A stretch of DNA of 64,000 bases from Stenotrophomonas rhizophila (GCF_001704155.1 NZ_CP016294.1:1051501-1115500); one strand, 5' to 3'. Shown: positions 7,820 to 27,974, counted from the first letter of the stretch. The notes: generated by a model not told the origin, from the letters alone. Translations and numbers: made by a program.

Positions 7820-8830
7820 ATGTCCCGTCGATCCGCCCTCCTGCTGTCCCTGTGCCTGCTCAGCCCCCTCGCATTGGCCGCCGAACCGGTGCTGGTCATC
7901 CATGGCGGGGCAGGGGTGCAGCGCAAGGATCTCTCGGCGGCCGAGGAAAAGGCGGCGCGCGCGGCACTGAGCCAGGCGCTCATCAAGGGCCACCAGGCGC
8001 TGGCGGCCGGCAAGCCGGCGCTGGACGCGGTCACCGCCGCCATCACCGTGCTCGAGGACGATCCGACCTTCAATGCCGGCAAGGGCGCGGTGTTCACCCA
8101 TGACGGGCGCAACGAACTGGATGCCGCGCTGATGGACGGCGCCAGCCTCAAGGCCGGCGCAGTGGCCGGCGTGCAGCGCGTGCGCAACCCGATCCTCCTC
8201 GCCGAAGCGGTGATGCAGCACTCCCCGCACGTGATGATGGTGGGCCAGGGTGCCGAGACCTTCGCCGCAAGCCAGGGCATCGCGCTGGTGGATCCGTCCT
8301 ACTTCCGCACCGAAAAGCGCTGGCAACAGCTGCAGAAGGCGCTGAAGGAAGAGGCCAGCGGCCAGGCCCATGCCGATCTGGAAACGGCCCGCCACTTCGG
8401 CACCGTGGGCGCCGTCGCGCTGGACAGCCAGGGCCACCTGGCCGCCGGTACCTCCACCGGTGGCATGACCAACAAGCGCTACGGGCGGGTGGGCGACTCA
8501 CCGATCATCGGCGCCGGCACCTATGCAAACGCCACCTGCGCCGTGTCCGGCACCGGCTGGGGCGAGTACTACATCCGCACAGCGGCGGCGCACGACATCT
8601 GCGCGCGCATGCAGTACCTGAAGCAGGGCCCGGAAGAGGCCGGGCGCGAGGTGATCAATACGCGCATTCCCGCGCTGGGCGGCGATGGTGGTGCGATCGT
8701 GCTGGGGGTCGATGGCCGTGCCGCCACGCCGTTCAATACGCAGGGCATGTATCGCGGCTGGATTGGTGCCGACGGCGTGCCGCACGTGGCGATCTTCGCG
8801 GACGAAACGCTGACGCTTCCGGGCCAATAG
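7820..8830 (+). CDS. Exported isoaspartyl peptidase/L-asparaginase (Ntn-hydrolase, type III)
   Basis: This 336-residue precursor is a plant-type asparaginase/isoaspartyl aminopeptidase. The enzyme cleaves itself before a threonine that becomes the N-terminal nucleophile, then hydrolyses beta-aspartyl dipeptides and asparagine. Visible signatures are VLVIHGGAG just after the signal peptide, the autocleavage site HFGTVGAVALD (nucleophile Thr), AAGTSTGGMTNKRYGRVGDSPIIGAG split over the substrate pocket, and SGTGWGEYYIR. The signal peptide MSRRSALLLSLCLLSPLALAA predicts a periplasmic location. An in-frame ATG at 7763 is upstream, but 7820 gives the signal peptide. It is divergent from the TonB receptor, which suggests peptide scavenging (inference). 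Confidence 0.93.
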   Translation: MSRRSALLLSLCLLSPLALAAEPVLVIHGGAGVQRKDLSAAEEKAARAALSQALIKGHQALAAGKPALDAVTAAITVLEDDPTFNAGKGAVFTHDGRNELDAALMDGASLKAGAVAGVQRVRNPILLAEAVMQHSPHVMMVGQGAETFAASQGIALVDPSYFRTEKRWQQLQKALKEEASGQAHADLETARHFGTVGAVALDSQGHLAAGTSTGGMTNKRYGRVGDSPIIGAGTYANATCAVSGTGWGEYYIRTAAAHDICARMQYLKQGPEEAGREVINTRIPALGGDGGAIVLGVDGRAATPFNTQGMYRGWIGADGVPHVAIFADETLTLPGQ

Positions 8831-8882
8831 CCCGCGTTGTCAGGGCAAATTGCGATTGGTGTGAAAAATTTCAAAAAGGTTG

Positions 8883-8911
8883 TTGACAGAACCCGCATTC
8901 ACCCCCAAAAT
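8883..8911 (+). promoter_or_regulatory. Sigma-70 promoter of the tRNA-tuf operon
   Basis: A consensus -35 TTGACA (8883-8888) is separated by 17 bp from a -10-like CAAAAT (8906-8911). It is preceded by an A/T-rich palindrome TGAAAAATTTCA and an A-run (8865-8879) that resemble an UP element. It lies 58 bp before tRNA-Tyr and would drive tRNA-Tyr, tRNA-Gly, tRNA-Thr and tuf. Confidence 0.75.
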
Positions 8912-8968
8912 TCACGGCTCTTCCACCCCACACCGAAAACGCTTCGGCGCCACGGGACAGGGTGGTAA

Positions 8969-9054
8969 GGAGGGATACCCAAGCGGCCAACGGGGGCAGA
9001 CTGTAAATCTGCTGGCTTACGCCTTCGGTGGTTCGAATCCACCTCCCTCCACCA
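8969..9054 (+). tRNA. tRNA-Tyr (anticodon GTA), CCA encoded
   Basis: An 86-nt class II tRNA with a long variable arm. Acceptor arms are GGAGGGA (8969-8975) and TCCCTCC (9044-9050), with A9051 and CCA 9052-9054. The anticodon GTA is at 9003-9005 within GCAGA-CTGTAAA-TCTGC. It is the first gene of the tRNA-tuf transcript. Confidence 0.97.
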
Positions 9055-9092
9055 GTTTCATGCAGTTTCAAGTTGTGGCAAGAGCTTCCGAT

Positions 9093-9166
<74 letters not shown>

Positions 9167-9213
9167 TTGAATGGATTTGAATATATTCAAATTCGTGCCA
9201 TAATTCAAAACTC

Positions 9214-9289
9214 GCTCACGTAGCTCAGTCGGTAGAGCACCTCCTTGGTAAGGAGGAGGTCGAAGGTTCGATTCCTTTCGTGAGCACCA
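9214..9289 (+). tRNA. tRNA-Thr (anticodon GGT), CCA encoded
   Basis: Acceptor arms GCTCACG (9214-9220) and CGTGAGC (9279-9285) pair, with A9286 and CCA 9287-9289. The anticodon arm CCTCC-TTGGTAA-GGAGG places GGT at 9247-9249. It ends 40 bp before the tuf start codon. Confidence 0.97.
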
Positions 9290-9329
9290 TCTTAGTGCCA
9301 CCATTCAGACGATTTCGAGATAAGCAGCC

Positions 9330-10520
<1,191 letters not shown>

Positions 10521-10620
10521 TCTGCACTACCGGCGGCAGCACAGCGCTGCCGGTCTCGCGAACGGCGGGCCGGGAACCTCGGTCCGCCTTCGCCGTCTCA
10601 GGGAAGGCAGTTTTTTCAGT

Positions 10621-10696
<76 letters not shown>

Positions 10697-10740
10697 CTTC
10701 TCCCTTCCAGCGGCCATGCCGCCTCAGCAGCCAGAGCCGG

Positions 10741-11145
10741 ATGAACAGCAAGATCGAGCATTCCAAGGACACCTCCACCGGGGGTGACATCGTCAAATAC
10801 GCCGCCGCAGTGCTCCTGGCACTTGCGGGTCTTTTTGCGTGGTTCTGGTTCGGCATGCCCGAGCATGCGGTCCAGAATGCCTGGTCCGGTCCCCTGCGTG
10901 GCCTGGGTGTCGCCATCGGCCTTGCTGCCGGTTTCGGCGTATTCATGCTGACCGCCAAGGGTCGTGACACCCGTGAGTTCCTTTCCGAATCCCGCTTCGA
11001 GCTGCGCAAGGTGGTCTGGCCGACGCGCCAGGAAGCCATCCGCATGACCTGGGTGGTGATGGTCGTGGTGATCATCCTCAGCCTGCTGCTCGGCGGCTTT
11101 GATTTCTTGATTCAGAAAGCGATCCAGTTGTTCCTGGGTCGATAA
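10741..11145 (+). CDS. secE: Preprotein translocase subunit SecE
   Basis: SecE clamps and stabilises SecY in the inner-membrane protein-conducting channel. The 134 residues contain three predicted membrane segments (roughly 18-38, 48-70 and 98-124), as in the three-helix enterobacterial form. The conserved amphipathic helix before the last segment carries [21 protein letters not shown], with the diagnostic RKVVWPTR core. The ATG at 10741 was chosen because upstream frame runs into tRNA-Trp. The gene is 10 bp upstream of nusG. Confidence 0.95.
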   Translation: MNSKIEHSKDTSTGGDIVKYAAAVLLALAGLFAWFWFGMPEHAVQNAWSGPLRGLGVAIGLAAGFGVFMLTAKGRDTREFLSESRFELRKVVWPTRQEAIRMTWVVMVVVIILSLLLGGFDFLIQKAIQLFLGR

Positions 11146-11155
11146 GGAGAAACCT

Positions 11156-11716
11156 GTGAAGCGTTGGTATGTCGTTCACGCCTATTCAGGCTTCGAAAAG
11201 TCGGTGGCGCAGGACCTGCGCGGCCGCATCGAGCGTAATGAGAAGCAGGAATTCTTCGGTGACGTCCTCGTCCCGACCGAGGAAGTGGTTGAGATGCGTT
11301 CCGGCCAGAAGCGCCGTTCCGAGCGCAAGTTCTTCCCCGGTTACGTCCTGGTCCAGATCGAGACGCACGAAGAGAACGGCATTCCCCGGATCGAGAGCGA
11401 AAGCTGGCATCTGGTCAAGGAAACGCCCAAGGTGCTGGGCTTCATCGGCGGCACCGCCGATCGTCCGCTGCCGATCGCTGATCACGAGGCCGAGGCCATC
11501 CTGAACCGCGTTCAGGAAGGTGTCGAAAAGCCCCGTCCGAAGGTGCTGTTCGAGCCGGGCCAGATGGTCCGCGTCACCGAAGGCCCGTTCAACGACTTCA
11601 ACGGCGTGGTGGAAGAGGTCAACTACGAGAAGAGCCGCCTGCGCGTCTCGGTGCTGATCTTCGGTCGTGCCACCCCGGTCGAGCTCGAGTTCGGCCAGGT
11701 CGAAAAGGCCACCTGA
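11156..11716 (+). CDS. nusG: Transcription termination/antitermination factor NusG
   Basis: NusG binds the clamp helices of RNA polymerase through its NGN domain, and Rho or ribosomal protein S10 through its KOW domain. It suppresses pausing and couples transcription to termination or translation. The 186-residue protein begins [14 protein letters not shown] (NGN) and has the KOW loop [22 protein letters not shown] near the C-terminus. The start is GTG 11156, preceded by AAGGAG at 11144-11149. It forms a pair with secE. Confidence 0.96.
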   Translation: MKRWYVVHAYSGFEKSVAQDLRGRIERNEKQEFFGDVLVPTEEVVEMRSGQKRRSERKFFPGYVLVQIETHEENGIPRIESESWHLVKETPKVLGFIGGTADRPLPIADHEAEAILNRVQEGVEKPRPKVLFEPGQMVRVTEGPFNDFNGVVEEVNYEKSRLRVSVLIFGRATPVELEFGQVEKAT

Positions 11717-11733
11717 TCCGACGGCCGCGCCTG

Positions 11734-11818
11734 TTCACGCGGCGGCCTGAAAATCTGATATAGTGCGCGGCTTCCTGCCAGGAAGCTGGCAAAAGCAAAG
11801 GGCCGCCGCGAGGTGGCC
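11734..11818 (+). promoter_or_regulatory. Candidate promoter and structured leader of rplKA
   Basis: In the 199-bp nusG-rplK gap, TTCACG (11734-11739) and TATAGT (11759-11764) form a promoter-like pair with a long 19-bp spacer. Downstream are two hairpins: CTTCCT/AGGAAG (11771-11785) and GGCCGCC-GCGA-GGTGGCC (11801-11818). A leader is expected because L1 autoregulates this operon in E. coli, but I could not identify the L1 target itself. Confidence 0.4.
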
Positions 11819-11915
11819 TTCTGCATGAATTCAAAAACGCGATGCCGGGACGCGAGATTCCCGGTCCGATGGGGAGCCTGTGGTCGCAAGGCGCTAGCAC
11901 CCGGAGAGTATTCAC

Positions 11916-12344
11916 ATGGCAAAGAAAGTAATTGGTTACATCAAGCTGCAGGTGAAGGCCGGCCAGGCCAACCCCTCGCCGCCGGTCGGTCCCGCGCTGG
12001 GTCAGCGTGGCCTGAACATCATGGAATTCTGCAAGGCCTTCAATGCCGCCACGCAGAAGCTCGAGCCGGGTCTGCCGGTTCCGGTGATCATCACGGCCTA
12101 TTCGGACCGTACGTTCACCTTCATCACCAAGAGCACCCCGGCCACCACGCTGCTGAAGAAGGCCGCTGGCGTGAGCTCGGGCTCCAAGCGCCCGAACACC
12201 GACAAGGTGGGCAAGGTGACCCGCAAGCAGCTGGAAGAGATCGCCAAGGCGAAGGAAGCTGACCTGACGGCCGCCGACCTGGACGCCGCCGTGCGTACGA
12301 TCGCTGGTTCTGCCCGTTCCATGGGCCTTGTGGTAGAGGGTTAA
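11916..12344 (+). CDS. rplK: 50S ribosomal protein L11
   Basis: uL11 forms the GTPase-associated centre with 23S rRNA and is needed for RelA activation by uncharged tRNA. The 142-residue protein has the N-terminal proline-rich segment ([21 protein letters not shown]) and the C-terminal rRNA-binding domain with [17 protein letters not shown] and MGLVVEG ends. The ATG follows CCCGGAGAG. rplA starts 5 bp after its stop. Confidence 0.98.
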   Translation: MAKKVIGYIKLQVKAGQANPSPPVGPALGQRGLNIMEFCKAFNAATQKLEPGLPVPVIITAYSDRTFTFITKSTPATTLLKKAAGVSSGSKRPNTDKVGKVTRKQLEEIAKAKEADLTAADLDAAVRTIAGSARSMGLVVEG

Positions 12345-12348
12345 GAAG

Positions 12349-13047
12349 ATGGCACAGACCAAGCGTGAGAAGGCCATCCAGGCCGCAGTCGTCCCGGGCA
12401 AGGCTTACGCCTTCGAGGACGCAATCAAGATCCTGAAGACCGCCACCAAGGCCAAGTTCGTCGAGTCCTTCGACGTTGCCGTGCGCCTGGGCGTGGACGC
12501 CAAGAAGTCCGACCAGCAGGTGCGCGGTTCGACCGTGCTGCCGGCCGGTACCGGCAAGAGCGTGCGCGTTGCGGTGTTCGCACCGGCCGGTGCCAAGGCT
12601 GACGAAGCCCTGGCCGCTGGCGCCGAAGCCGTCGGCATGGACGACCTGGCCGAGAAGATGCAGGCCGGCGATCTGAACTACGACGTCGTCATCGCCACCC
12701 CGGACGCCATGCGCGTCGTGGGTAAGCTGGGCACCGTGCTCGGCCCGCGCGGCCTGATGCCGAACCCGAAGGTCGGCACCGTGTCGGCCAACCCGGGCGA
12801 AGCCGTCAAGAACGCCAAGTCGGGTCAGGTGCGTTACCGCACCGACAAGGCCGGCATCATCCACTGCACCATCGGCAAGGCCGACTTCGCCGAAGACGCG
12901 CTGAAGTCGAACCTGCAGGCGCTGCTGCTGGACCTGATCAAGGCCAAGCCGGCTACCTCGAAGGGCACCTACCTGCAGAAGGTTTCGGTCAGCTCGACGA
13001 TGGGCCCGGGCGTCACCGTCGACCAGTCGTCGCTGACCCTGAAGTAA
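12349..13047 (+). CDS. rplA: 50S ribosomal protein L1
   Basis: uL1 builds the mobile L1 stalk at the E site and in enterobacteria represses its own operon. The 232 residues are of standard length. The signature [18 protein letters not shown] is present near the middle, followed by the C-terminal [12 protein letters not shown] segment. AAGAAG precedes the ATG. Confidence 0.98.
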   Translation: MAQTKREKAIQAAVVPGKAYAFEDAIKILKTATKAKFVESFDVAVRLGVDAKKSDQQVRGSTVLPAGTGKSVRVAVFAPAGAKADEALAAGAEAVGMDDLAEKMQAGDLNYDVVIATPDAMRVVGKLGTVLGPRGLMPNPKVGTVSANPGEAVKNAKSGQVRYRTDKAGIIHCTIGKADFAEDALKSNLQALLLDLIKAKPATSKGTYLQKVSVSSTMGPGVTVDQSSLTLK

Positions 13048-13434
13048 TCGTTTCAAGCGGGTACGCGGCCTCGGTCGCGTATCCGTGAATTTTGAAGGCA
13101 ATCCGAGCGGGCCTGGCCCGTGACGATAGCCGTCAAAGACCGCAGGCGCGGTCGTTGCATACCGGCGACGGGCAGGGATGCTCGCATTGGCAGGGAGTCG
13201 CCGCCGGTGCCGTACCGACCGCTTAATCGTTTCCCCCGGGAATCACCCTGCGTAGATGGTGCCCTTCTGGAGTTTTTCTGGTTTACGCACGTCTGGGTTC
13301 ACCCAGGTTGGCCATCCAGGTCTAGAACGGCCCACCCTTGGAACATCAACCCGATGTTCCCGGCGTCCAGGACGGATGCCGCCCAGGACCGCACACGGCA
13401 GGAGCCGTAAGCGGAGTTCAATTGGAGGAGTGCA
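13048..13434 (+). promoter_or_regulatory. rplA-rplJ intergenic region, probable L10 leader
   Basis: This 387-bp gap has no credible gene. By position it should hold the rplJ promoter and the L10(L12) binding leader known from other gammaproteobacteria. It is rich in short inverted repeats, such as GGCGAC (13164-13169) facing GTCGCC further on, and TGGGTT/AACC-type arms near 13300-13320. I could not fix a promoter or a fold by eye. Confidence 0.45.
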
Positions 13435-13968
13435 ATGGCTCTCAATCTGTCCCAGAAGCAAGAAGTAGTCGCCGAGCTGGCAGACGTCGCCGCCAAGGCC
13501 CACTCCTTGATCGCAGCCGAATACGCTGGCACCACGGTCGCCCAGATGACCGCGATGCGCAAGCAGGCTCGTGAAACCGGTGTTTTCTTGAAAGTTGTCA
13601 AGAACACCCTGGCTTCGCGCGCCGTTGAAGGCACCGAGTTCGCAGTCGCACAGGACAAGCTGGTTGGTCCTCTGCTGTATGCGTTCTCGCTCGAGGAGCC
13701 CGGCGCTGCCGGTCGCCTGATCAAGGATGCCGCCAAGACCAACGACAAGCTCAAGGCCAAGGTCGTTGCGATTGGTGGTGAAGTGTTCCCGGCGAGCCAC
13801 GTCGACGTGCTGGCTTCGCTGCCGACCCGCGATCAGGCCCTGGCCATGCTGGCCCGCGTCCTGACCGAGCCGGTCACGATGTTCGCCCGCGCCATCAAGG
13901 CCATCGGTGACAAGCAGAATGGCGGTGAAACCGCTGACGCTGCCGAACCGGCCGCCGAGACCGCCTGA
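13435..13968 (+). CDS. rplJ: 50S ribosomal protein L10
   Basis: uL10 anchors the L7/L12 dimers to 23S rRNA at the stalk base. The 177-residue protein starts [15 protein letters not shown]. It carries the N-terminal rRNA-binding domain with [14 protein letters not shown] and a C-terminal helix that holds the L12 dimers. It ends in an Ala/Glu-rich tail. A GGAGGAG ribosome-binding site is at 13424-13430. Confidence 0.98.
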   Translation: MALNLSQKQEVVAELADVAAKAHSLIAAEYAGTTVAQMTAMRKQARETGVFLKVVKNTLASRAVEGTEFAVAQDKLVGPLLYAFSLEEPGAAGRLIKDAAKTNDKLKAKVVAIGGEVFPASHVDVLASLPTRDQALAMLARVLTEPVTMFARAIKAIGDKQNGGETADAAEPAAETA

Positions 13969-14030
13969 GTCGACGTTTCCGTGGTTCCGAACGGAACCTC
14001 AACCCAGAAAATTATCCAAAGGTAATCAAA

Positions 14031-14399
14031 ATGTCCCTTACCAACGAACAGATCGTCGACGCCATCGCCGAGAAGTCCCTGATGGAAGTGATGGAGCTGG
14101 TCAAGGCCATCGAAGAGAAGTTCGGCGTCTCCGCCGCTGCTCCGGTCGCCGCTGCTGCCGCAGCTGGCCCGGCTGCCGCTGTTGAAGAGCAGACCGAATT
14201 CGACGTCATCCTGAAGTCGGCCGGCGAGAAGAAGGTCGAAGTGATCAAGGCCGTGCGCGCCATCACCGGCCTGGGCCTGAAGGAAGCCAAGGACCTGGCA
14301 GAAGCCGGCGGCATGATCAAGGAAGCCGCTTCGAAGGACGACGCTGCCAAGTTCAAGAAGGACCTGGAAGCTGCTGGCGCGACTGTCGAAGTCAAGTAA
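14031..14399 (+). CDS. rplL: 50S ribosomal protein L7/L12
   Basis: bL12 recruits and activates the translational GTPases. The 122 residues comprise the N-terminal dimerisation helices ([16 protein letters not shown]...), an Ala/Pro/Gly-rich hinge near residues 36-52, and the C-terminal factor-binding domain with [20 protein letters not shown]. It follows rplJ by 62 bp. A strong hairpin after the stop probably separates most rplL transcripts from rpoB. Confidence 0.98.
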   Translation: MSLTNEQIVDAIAEKSLMEVMELVKAIEEKFGVSAAAPVAAAAAAGPAAAVEEQTEFDVILKSAGEKKVEVIKAVRAITGLGLKEAKDLAEAGGMIKEAASKDDAAKFKKDLEAAGATVEVK

Positions 14400-14441
14400 G
14401 CAGCTCCTTGCGTCGCCATCGAATCACGGCGATGCAGCCAA

Positions 14442-14470
14442 GGCTGGGGGCGTAAGCCCCCGGCCTTTGG
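14442..14470 (+). terminator. Attenuator-like hairpin between rplL and rpoB
   Basis: GGGGGC (14446-14451), a GTAA tetraloop and GCCCCC (14456-14461) are extended outward by GGCT/GGCC to a 10-bp stem, followed by TTTGG. Partial termination at this position is known in E. coli, where it lowers rpoBC output relative to rplJL. Confidence 0.7.
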
Positions 14471-14521
14471 TCGTTATTGCGGTAAGGCCGGATGCATGTC
14501 CGGTCCGCGCCAATTCGACCG

Positions 14522-14546
14522 GTAGATCCGACTGTTAGTCGGATGC
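14522..14546 (+). repeat. SMAG-type GTAG palindrome
   Basis: GTAG (14522-14525) is followed by ATCCGACT, a GTT loop and AGTCGGAT, a perfect 8-bp stem. It lies inside the rplL-rpoB spacer. Confidence 0.85.
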
Positions 14547-14561
14547 TTCACCGGCGACGAG

Positions 14562-14628
14562 TTGGCAGTTGGAAGTAGCGGGAGAAGGCGTGCTGGTGCC
14601 GGCAATACCAGCGACTTCCAACTGACAA
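14562..14628 (+). promoter_or_regulatory. Long-range hairpin in the rplL-rpoB spacer, possible RNase III site
   Basis: TTGGCAGTTGGAAGT (14562-14576) pairs with ACTTCCAACTGACAA (14614-14628) over 15 bp with one mismatch. It encloses an inner GCTGGT/ACCAGC hairpin (14592-14612). RNase III cuts in the corresponding spacer in E. coli, so this helix is a plausible processing site (inference). It ends 62 bp before rpoB. Confidence 0.6.
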
Positions 14629-14690
14629 TTTTCATGTTCCCTTCGGGCCACGCCTCCATGGCGGGGCCCGCACAGCCAAGGTGAGACCCC

Positions 14691-18845
<4,155 letters not shown>

Positions 18846-18934
18846 TCGTGCAGGCGCGGCTGCCCCGGCAGCCGCGCCGCCGGATGTGACCTGACAGCCC
18901 CATCGACAAGATTTCCTCCTTTCGGAGAAACACC

Positions 18935-23176
<4,242 letters not shown>

Positions 23177-23183
23177 TGGATCC

Positions 23184-23233
23184 GGTCCGGCCGCCTGGCC
23201 GGACCACCCTCGGCGGTGGCGCAATCGCCACCG
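23184..23233 (+). terminator. Two stacked hairpins after rpoC
   Basis: GGTCCGGCC/GGCCGGACC (23184-23192 and 23197-23205, loop GCCT) is a perfect 9-bp stem. It is followed by CGGTGGCG/CGCCACCG (23214-23221 and 23226-23233, loop CAAT). They directly follow the rpoC stop. Neither has a T tract, so they may be Rho-dependent or 3'-end-stabilising structures. Confidence 0.5.
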
Positions 23234-23351
23234 ATGGGGTAGGATGCCGGCCGGTCCTCGAAAGGGGGCCGGTTTGACAACCTGAACGGGGGGCATGGAA
23301 AAGGCTCCCCTGTAACGGCCCGGGATCAGGGTCGGCTTGGCGTGCGCGCGG

Positions 23352-23381
23352 TTGACTGCGTTTTCGCCGGGTTGCTACAAT
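23352..23381 (+). promoter_or_regulatory. Sigma-70 promoter of the str operon
   Basis: TTGACT (23352-23357) and TACAAT (23376-23381) are separated by 18 bp. The predicted ~85-nt leader contains a 7-bp AGCAGGC/GCCTGCT hairpin (23392-23414) before the rpsL start. Confidence 0.75.
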
Positions 23382-23473
23382 CGTCTGTCTCAGCAGGCCG
23401 GTTTCTCGCCTGCTCGCACATATCCGCATTCATGGCCTGTTTTTCATCGGGCCTCTCTCAGAAGAACTTACTG

Positions 23474-23848
23474 ATGGCGACGATCAATCAGCTTGTCCGC
23501 AAGCCGCGGCAGGCAACCACTTACAAGAGCGCCTCCCCGGCTCTTGAAAAGTGCCCCCAGCGCCGTGGCGTCTGCACGCGCGTGTACACCACCACCCCGA
23601 AGAAGCCGAACTCGGCGCTCCGCAAGGTTGCCAAGGTCCGCCTGACCAACCAGGAAGAGGTCATCAGCTACATCGGTGGCGAAGGCCACAACCTGCAGGA
23701 GCACTCCGTGGTCCTCATCCGTGGCGGTCGCGTCAAGGACCTGCCGGGTGTGCGTTACCACACCGTGCGTGGCTCGCTGGACGCCTCGGGCGTTGCCAAG
23801 CGTCGCCAGGGCCGTTCCAAGTACGGCGCCAAGCGTCCGAAGAGCTAA
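23474..23848 (+). CDS. rpsL: 30S ribosomal protein S12
   Basis: uS12 lines the decoding centre and is the streptomycin target protein. The 124-residue length is standard. The [12 protein letters not shown] loop (Lys43) and [13 protein letters not shown] loop (Lys88) are wild type, so no streptomycin-resistance substitution is visible. An in-frame ATG at 23432 would add 14 residues, but the family starts [10 protein letters not shown]. First gene of the str operon. Confidence 0.98.
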   Translation: MATINQLVRKPRQATTYKSASPALEKCPQRRGVCTRVYTTTPKKPNSALRKVAKVRLTNQEEVISYIGGEGHNLQEHSVVLIRGGRVKDLPGVRYHTVRGSLDASGVAKRRQGRSKYGAKRPKS

Positions 23849-23860
23849 GGGAAAGTACAC

Positions 23861-24328
23861 ATGTCTCGTAAAGGTAATACGCCGCAGCGCTCTGTCCTGC
23901 CGGATCCGAAGCACGGAAGTGAAACCATCGCGCGCTTCATCAACATGGTGATGCTGAGCGGCAAGAAGTCGGTCGCTGAAAAGATCGTCTATGGCGCCAT
24001 GGACGTGATCAGCGAAAAGAACCCGAACTCCATCGAGCTGGTGCAGAAGGCTCTGGACAACGTGGCTCCGTCGGTCGAAGTGAAGTCCCGCCGCGTCGGC
24101 GGTGCGACCTACCAGGTGCCGGTCGAAGTGCGTTCGTCGCGCAAGATGGCCCTGGCCATGCGCTGGCTGATCGACTCCGCCCGTAAGCGTGGTGAAAACA
24201 CCATGCCGAAGAAGCTGGCTGCAGAACTGCTGGATGCCTCGGAAAACCGTGGTGGCGCCATCAAGAAGCGCGAAGAAACCCACCGCATGGCCGAAGCCAA
24301 CAAGGCCTTCGCCCACTACCGCTGGTGA
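23861..24328 (+). CDS. rpsG: 30S ribosomal protein S7
   Basis: uS7 nucleates assembly of the 30S head and contacts E-site tRNA. In E. coli it represses the str operon. The 155 residues include [20 protein letters not shown] at the N-terminus, the [19 protein letters not shown] beta-hairpin region and the C-terminal AHYRW. It starts 12 bp after rpsL. Confidence 0.98.
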   Translation: MSRKGNTPQRSVLPDPKHGSETIARFINMVMLSGKKSVAEKIVYGAMDVISEKNPNSIELVQKALDNVAPSVEVKSRRVGGATYQVPVEVRSSRKMALAMRWLIDSARKRGENTMPKKLAAELLDASENRGGAIKKREETHRMAEANKAFAHYRW

Positions 24329-24354
24329 GTTTGACGGCCTTGTAAAACAGGCAC

Positions 24355-24426
24355 GGCAGCACCATTAAGGTGCTGCCTCGCGGCCCCAGAAGGGCTGCGC
24401 CAATCCGAAGGCCGCCGAAAGGCGGC
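24355..24426 (+). promoter_or_regulatory. Hairpins in the rpsG-fusA spacer
   Basis: GGCAGCACC/GGTGCTGCC (24355-24363 and 24369-24377) is a perfect 9-bp stem. GCCGCC-GAAA-GGCGGC (24411-24426) is a second, with a GNRA tetraloop. The rpsG-fusA spacer is where S7 acts in E. coli, so these may form the control region; that is inference. Confidence 0.5.
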
Positions 24427-24464
24427 GTTCGGCCATCCGAATTCCAAGAAATTGAGAGGCTCCC

Positions 24465-26606
24465 GTGGCCCGCACCACTCCCATCGAGCGTTACCGCAAT
24501 TTCGGCATCATGGCCCACATCGATGCCGGCAAGACCACCACGTCCGAGCGCATCCTGTTCTACACCGGCAAGAGCCACAAGATCGGTGAAGTGCACGACG
24601 GCGCCGCCACCATGGACTGGATGGAGCAGGAGCAGGAGCGTGGCATCACGATCCAGTCCGCTGCCACCACCGCGTTCTGGAAGGGCATGGACAAGTCCCT
24701 GCCGGAGCACCGCTTCAACATCATCGACACCCCCGGGCACGTCGACTTCACCATCGAAGTGGAGCGCTCGCTGCGCGTGCTCGACGGTGCGGTGTTCGTG
24801 CTGTGCGCCGTTGGTGGCGTGCAGCCGCAGTCCGAAACCGTGTGGCGCCAGGCCAACCGGTACAAGGTGCCGCGCATTGCGTTCGTCAACAAGATGGACC
24901 GCACCGGCGCCAACTTCACCAAGGTCGTTGGCCAGCTGAAGGCCAAGCTCGGCGCCACCGCCGTGCCGATGCAGCTGCCGATCGGCGCTGAAGAAGGCTT
25001 CAAGGGCGTCGTCGACCTGATCAAGATGAAGGCCATCCACTGGGATGAAGCCTCGCAGGGCATGAAGTTCGAGTACCTGGAAATCCCGGCCGACATGAAG
25101 GACGCCGCCGACGAGGCGCGCACCTTCATGATCGAAGCTGCGGCTGAAGCCAGCGAAGAGCTGATGGAAAAGTACCTGGGCGGCGACGAGCTGACCGAGG
25201 CCGAGATCATCGAAGCCCTGCGCGTGCGCACCCTGGCTACCGACATCGTGCCGATGTACTGCGGTTCGGCGTTCAAGAACAAGGGCGTGCAGGCCATGCT
25301 GGACGGCGTGGTGCAGCTGCTGCCGTCGCCGATCGACGTGCCGGACGTGACCGGTACCGACGTCGATGACGAAACCGTTGCGCTGAGCCGCAAGTCCGAC
25401 GACAAGGCACCGTTCTCGGCGCTGGCCTTCAAGATCATCACCGACCCGTTCGTGGGCGCGCTGACCTTCTTCCGTGTCTACTCGGGCACGCTGAACGCCG
25501 GCGACCAGCTGCTGAACTCGGTGAAGGGCAAGAAGGAGCGCATCGGCCGCATCCTGCAGATGCACTCCAACGATCGCGAAGAGATCAAGGAAGTGCTGGC
25601 CGGTGACATCGCCGCCGCCGTGGGCCTGAAGGACACCACCACCGGTGACACCCTGTGCTCGCAGGAGCACCCGATCATCCTGGAGCGCATGGTGTTCCCG
25701 GAGCCGGTCATCTCGATGGCCGTCGAACCGAAGACCAAGTCGGACCAGGAAAAGATGGGCCTGGCCCTGGGCCGTCTGGCACAGGAAGATCCGTCGTTCC
25801 GCGTCAAGACCGACGAAGAATCCGGCCAGACCATCATCTCGGGCATGGGCGAGCTGCACCTGGACATCATCGTTGACCGCATGAAGCGCGAGTTCAACGT
25901 TGAAGCCAACGTCGGCAAGCCGCAGGTGGCCTACCGCGAAACCATCCAGCTGGCCGACGTGAAGTCGGATTACAAGCACGCCAAGCAGTCCGGTGGTAAG
26001 GGTCAGTACGGTCACGTCGTGATCGAGCTGTCGCCGATCACCGCTGAAGACCGTGCCGATCCGAAGATCGCGCCGAACATCAAGGACGATTTCCTGTTCG
26101 TCAACGACATCACCGGTGGCGTGATTCCGAAGGAATTCATTCCGTCGATCGAAAAGGGCCTGCGCGAAACCATCACCAGCGGTCCGCTGGCTGGCTTCCC
26201 GGTCGTGGACGTGAAGGTGAAGCTGGTGTTCGGCTCCTACCATGACGTCGACTCCTCGGAAATGGCGTTCAAGCTGGCTTCGTCGATGGCCTTCAAGCAG
26301 GGCTTCGCCAAGGCCAAGCCGGTCCTGCTCGAGCCGATCATGAAGGTCGAGATCGTGACCCCGGAGGATTACCAGGGTGACGTGATGGGCGACGTGAGCC
26401 GCCGTCGTGGCGTGCTGCAGGGTTCGAGCACCACCGGTGACGGTTCGGCCAGCATCATCAACGCGATGATCCCGCTGGGTGAAATGTTCGGTTACGCCAC
26501 CTCGCTGCGTTCGCAGACCCAGGGTCGCGCGACGTTCACGATGGAATTCGACCACTACGAGCCGGCGCCGAACAACATCGCCGAAACCGTGATCAAGAAG
26601 TCCTGA
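24465..26606 (+). CDS. fusA: Elongation factor G
   Basis: EF-G catalyses ribosomal translocation and, with RRF, ribosome recycling. The 713 residues have the five-domain layout. G1 is AHIDAGKTT, and the effector segment [14 protein letters not shown] follows. G3 is [23 protein letters not shown], and G4 is [10 protein letters not shown]. Domain IV carries the [14 protein letters not shown] and RRGVLQGSS stretches. AGAGGCTCCC precedes the GTG start at 24465. A 7-bp hairpin covers the stop codon and the first bases of the fusA-tuf spacer (26602-26619). Confidence 0.98.
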   Translation: MARTTPIERYRNFGIMAHIDAGKTTTSERILFYTGKSHKIGEVHDGAATMDWMEQEQERGITIQSAATTAFWKGMDKSLPEHRFNIIDTPGHVDFTIEVERSLRVLDGAVFVLCAVGGVQPQSETVWRQANRYKVPRIAFVNKMDRTGANFTKVVGQLKAKLGATAVPMQLPIGAEEGFKGVVDLIKMKAIHWDEASQGMKFEYLEIPADMKDAADEARTFMIEAAAEASEELMEKYLGGDELTEAEIIEALRVRTLATDIVPMYCGSAFKNKGVQAMLDGVVQLLPSPIDVPDVTGTDVDDETVALSRKSDDKAPFSALAFKIITDPFVGALTFFRVYSGTLNAGDQLLNSVKGKKERIGRILQMHSNDREEIKEVLAGDIAAAVGLKDTTTGDTLCSQEHPIILERMVFPEPVISMAVEPKTKSDQEKMGLALGRLAQEDPSFRVKTDEESGQTIISGMGELHLDIIVDRMKREFNVEANVGKPQVAYRETIQLADVKSDYKHAKQSGGKGQYGHVVIELSPITAEDRADPKIAPNIKDDFLFVNDITGGVIPKEFIPSIEKGLRETITSGPLAGFPVVDVKVKLVFGSYHDVDSSEMAFKLASSMAFKQGFAKAKPVLLEPIMKVEIVTPEDYQGDVMGDVSRRRGVLQGSSTTGDGSASIINAMIPLGEMFGYATSLRSQTQGRATFTMEFDHYEPAPNNIAETVIKKS

Positions 26607-26658
26607 GCATAAGCTCAGGCCTTCATCTCCCTCTTTCTGATATCCAAGGTATACAACA

Positions 26659-27849
<1,191 letters not shown>

Positions 27850-27865
27850 TCTGCTAGACTCTGCG

Positions 27866-27895
27866 CCCCGATGTTGCCTGGGTAGGGCATCGGGG
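27866..27895 (+). terminator. Hairpin after the second tuf
   Basis: CCCCGATG (27866-27873) and CATCGGGG (27888-27895) form a perfect 8-bp stem with a 14-nt loop. Only TT follows, so it is a weak intrinsic terminator or a stabilising 3' structure. Confidence 0.5.
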
Positions 27896-27974
27896 TTGCA
27901 ACACAAACGGGAAAAGAGGCGCAGGACGCACCTCGTGTTCCCCAGACCAGGAAGGGTCGCGCCATTCAGGCAGT

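Noticed and set aside
23432..23473. An alternative rpsL start 14 codons upstream.
   Set aside because: The S12 family start [10 protein letters not shown] at 23474 gives the standard 124 residues.
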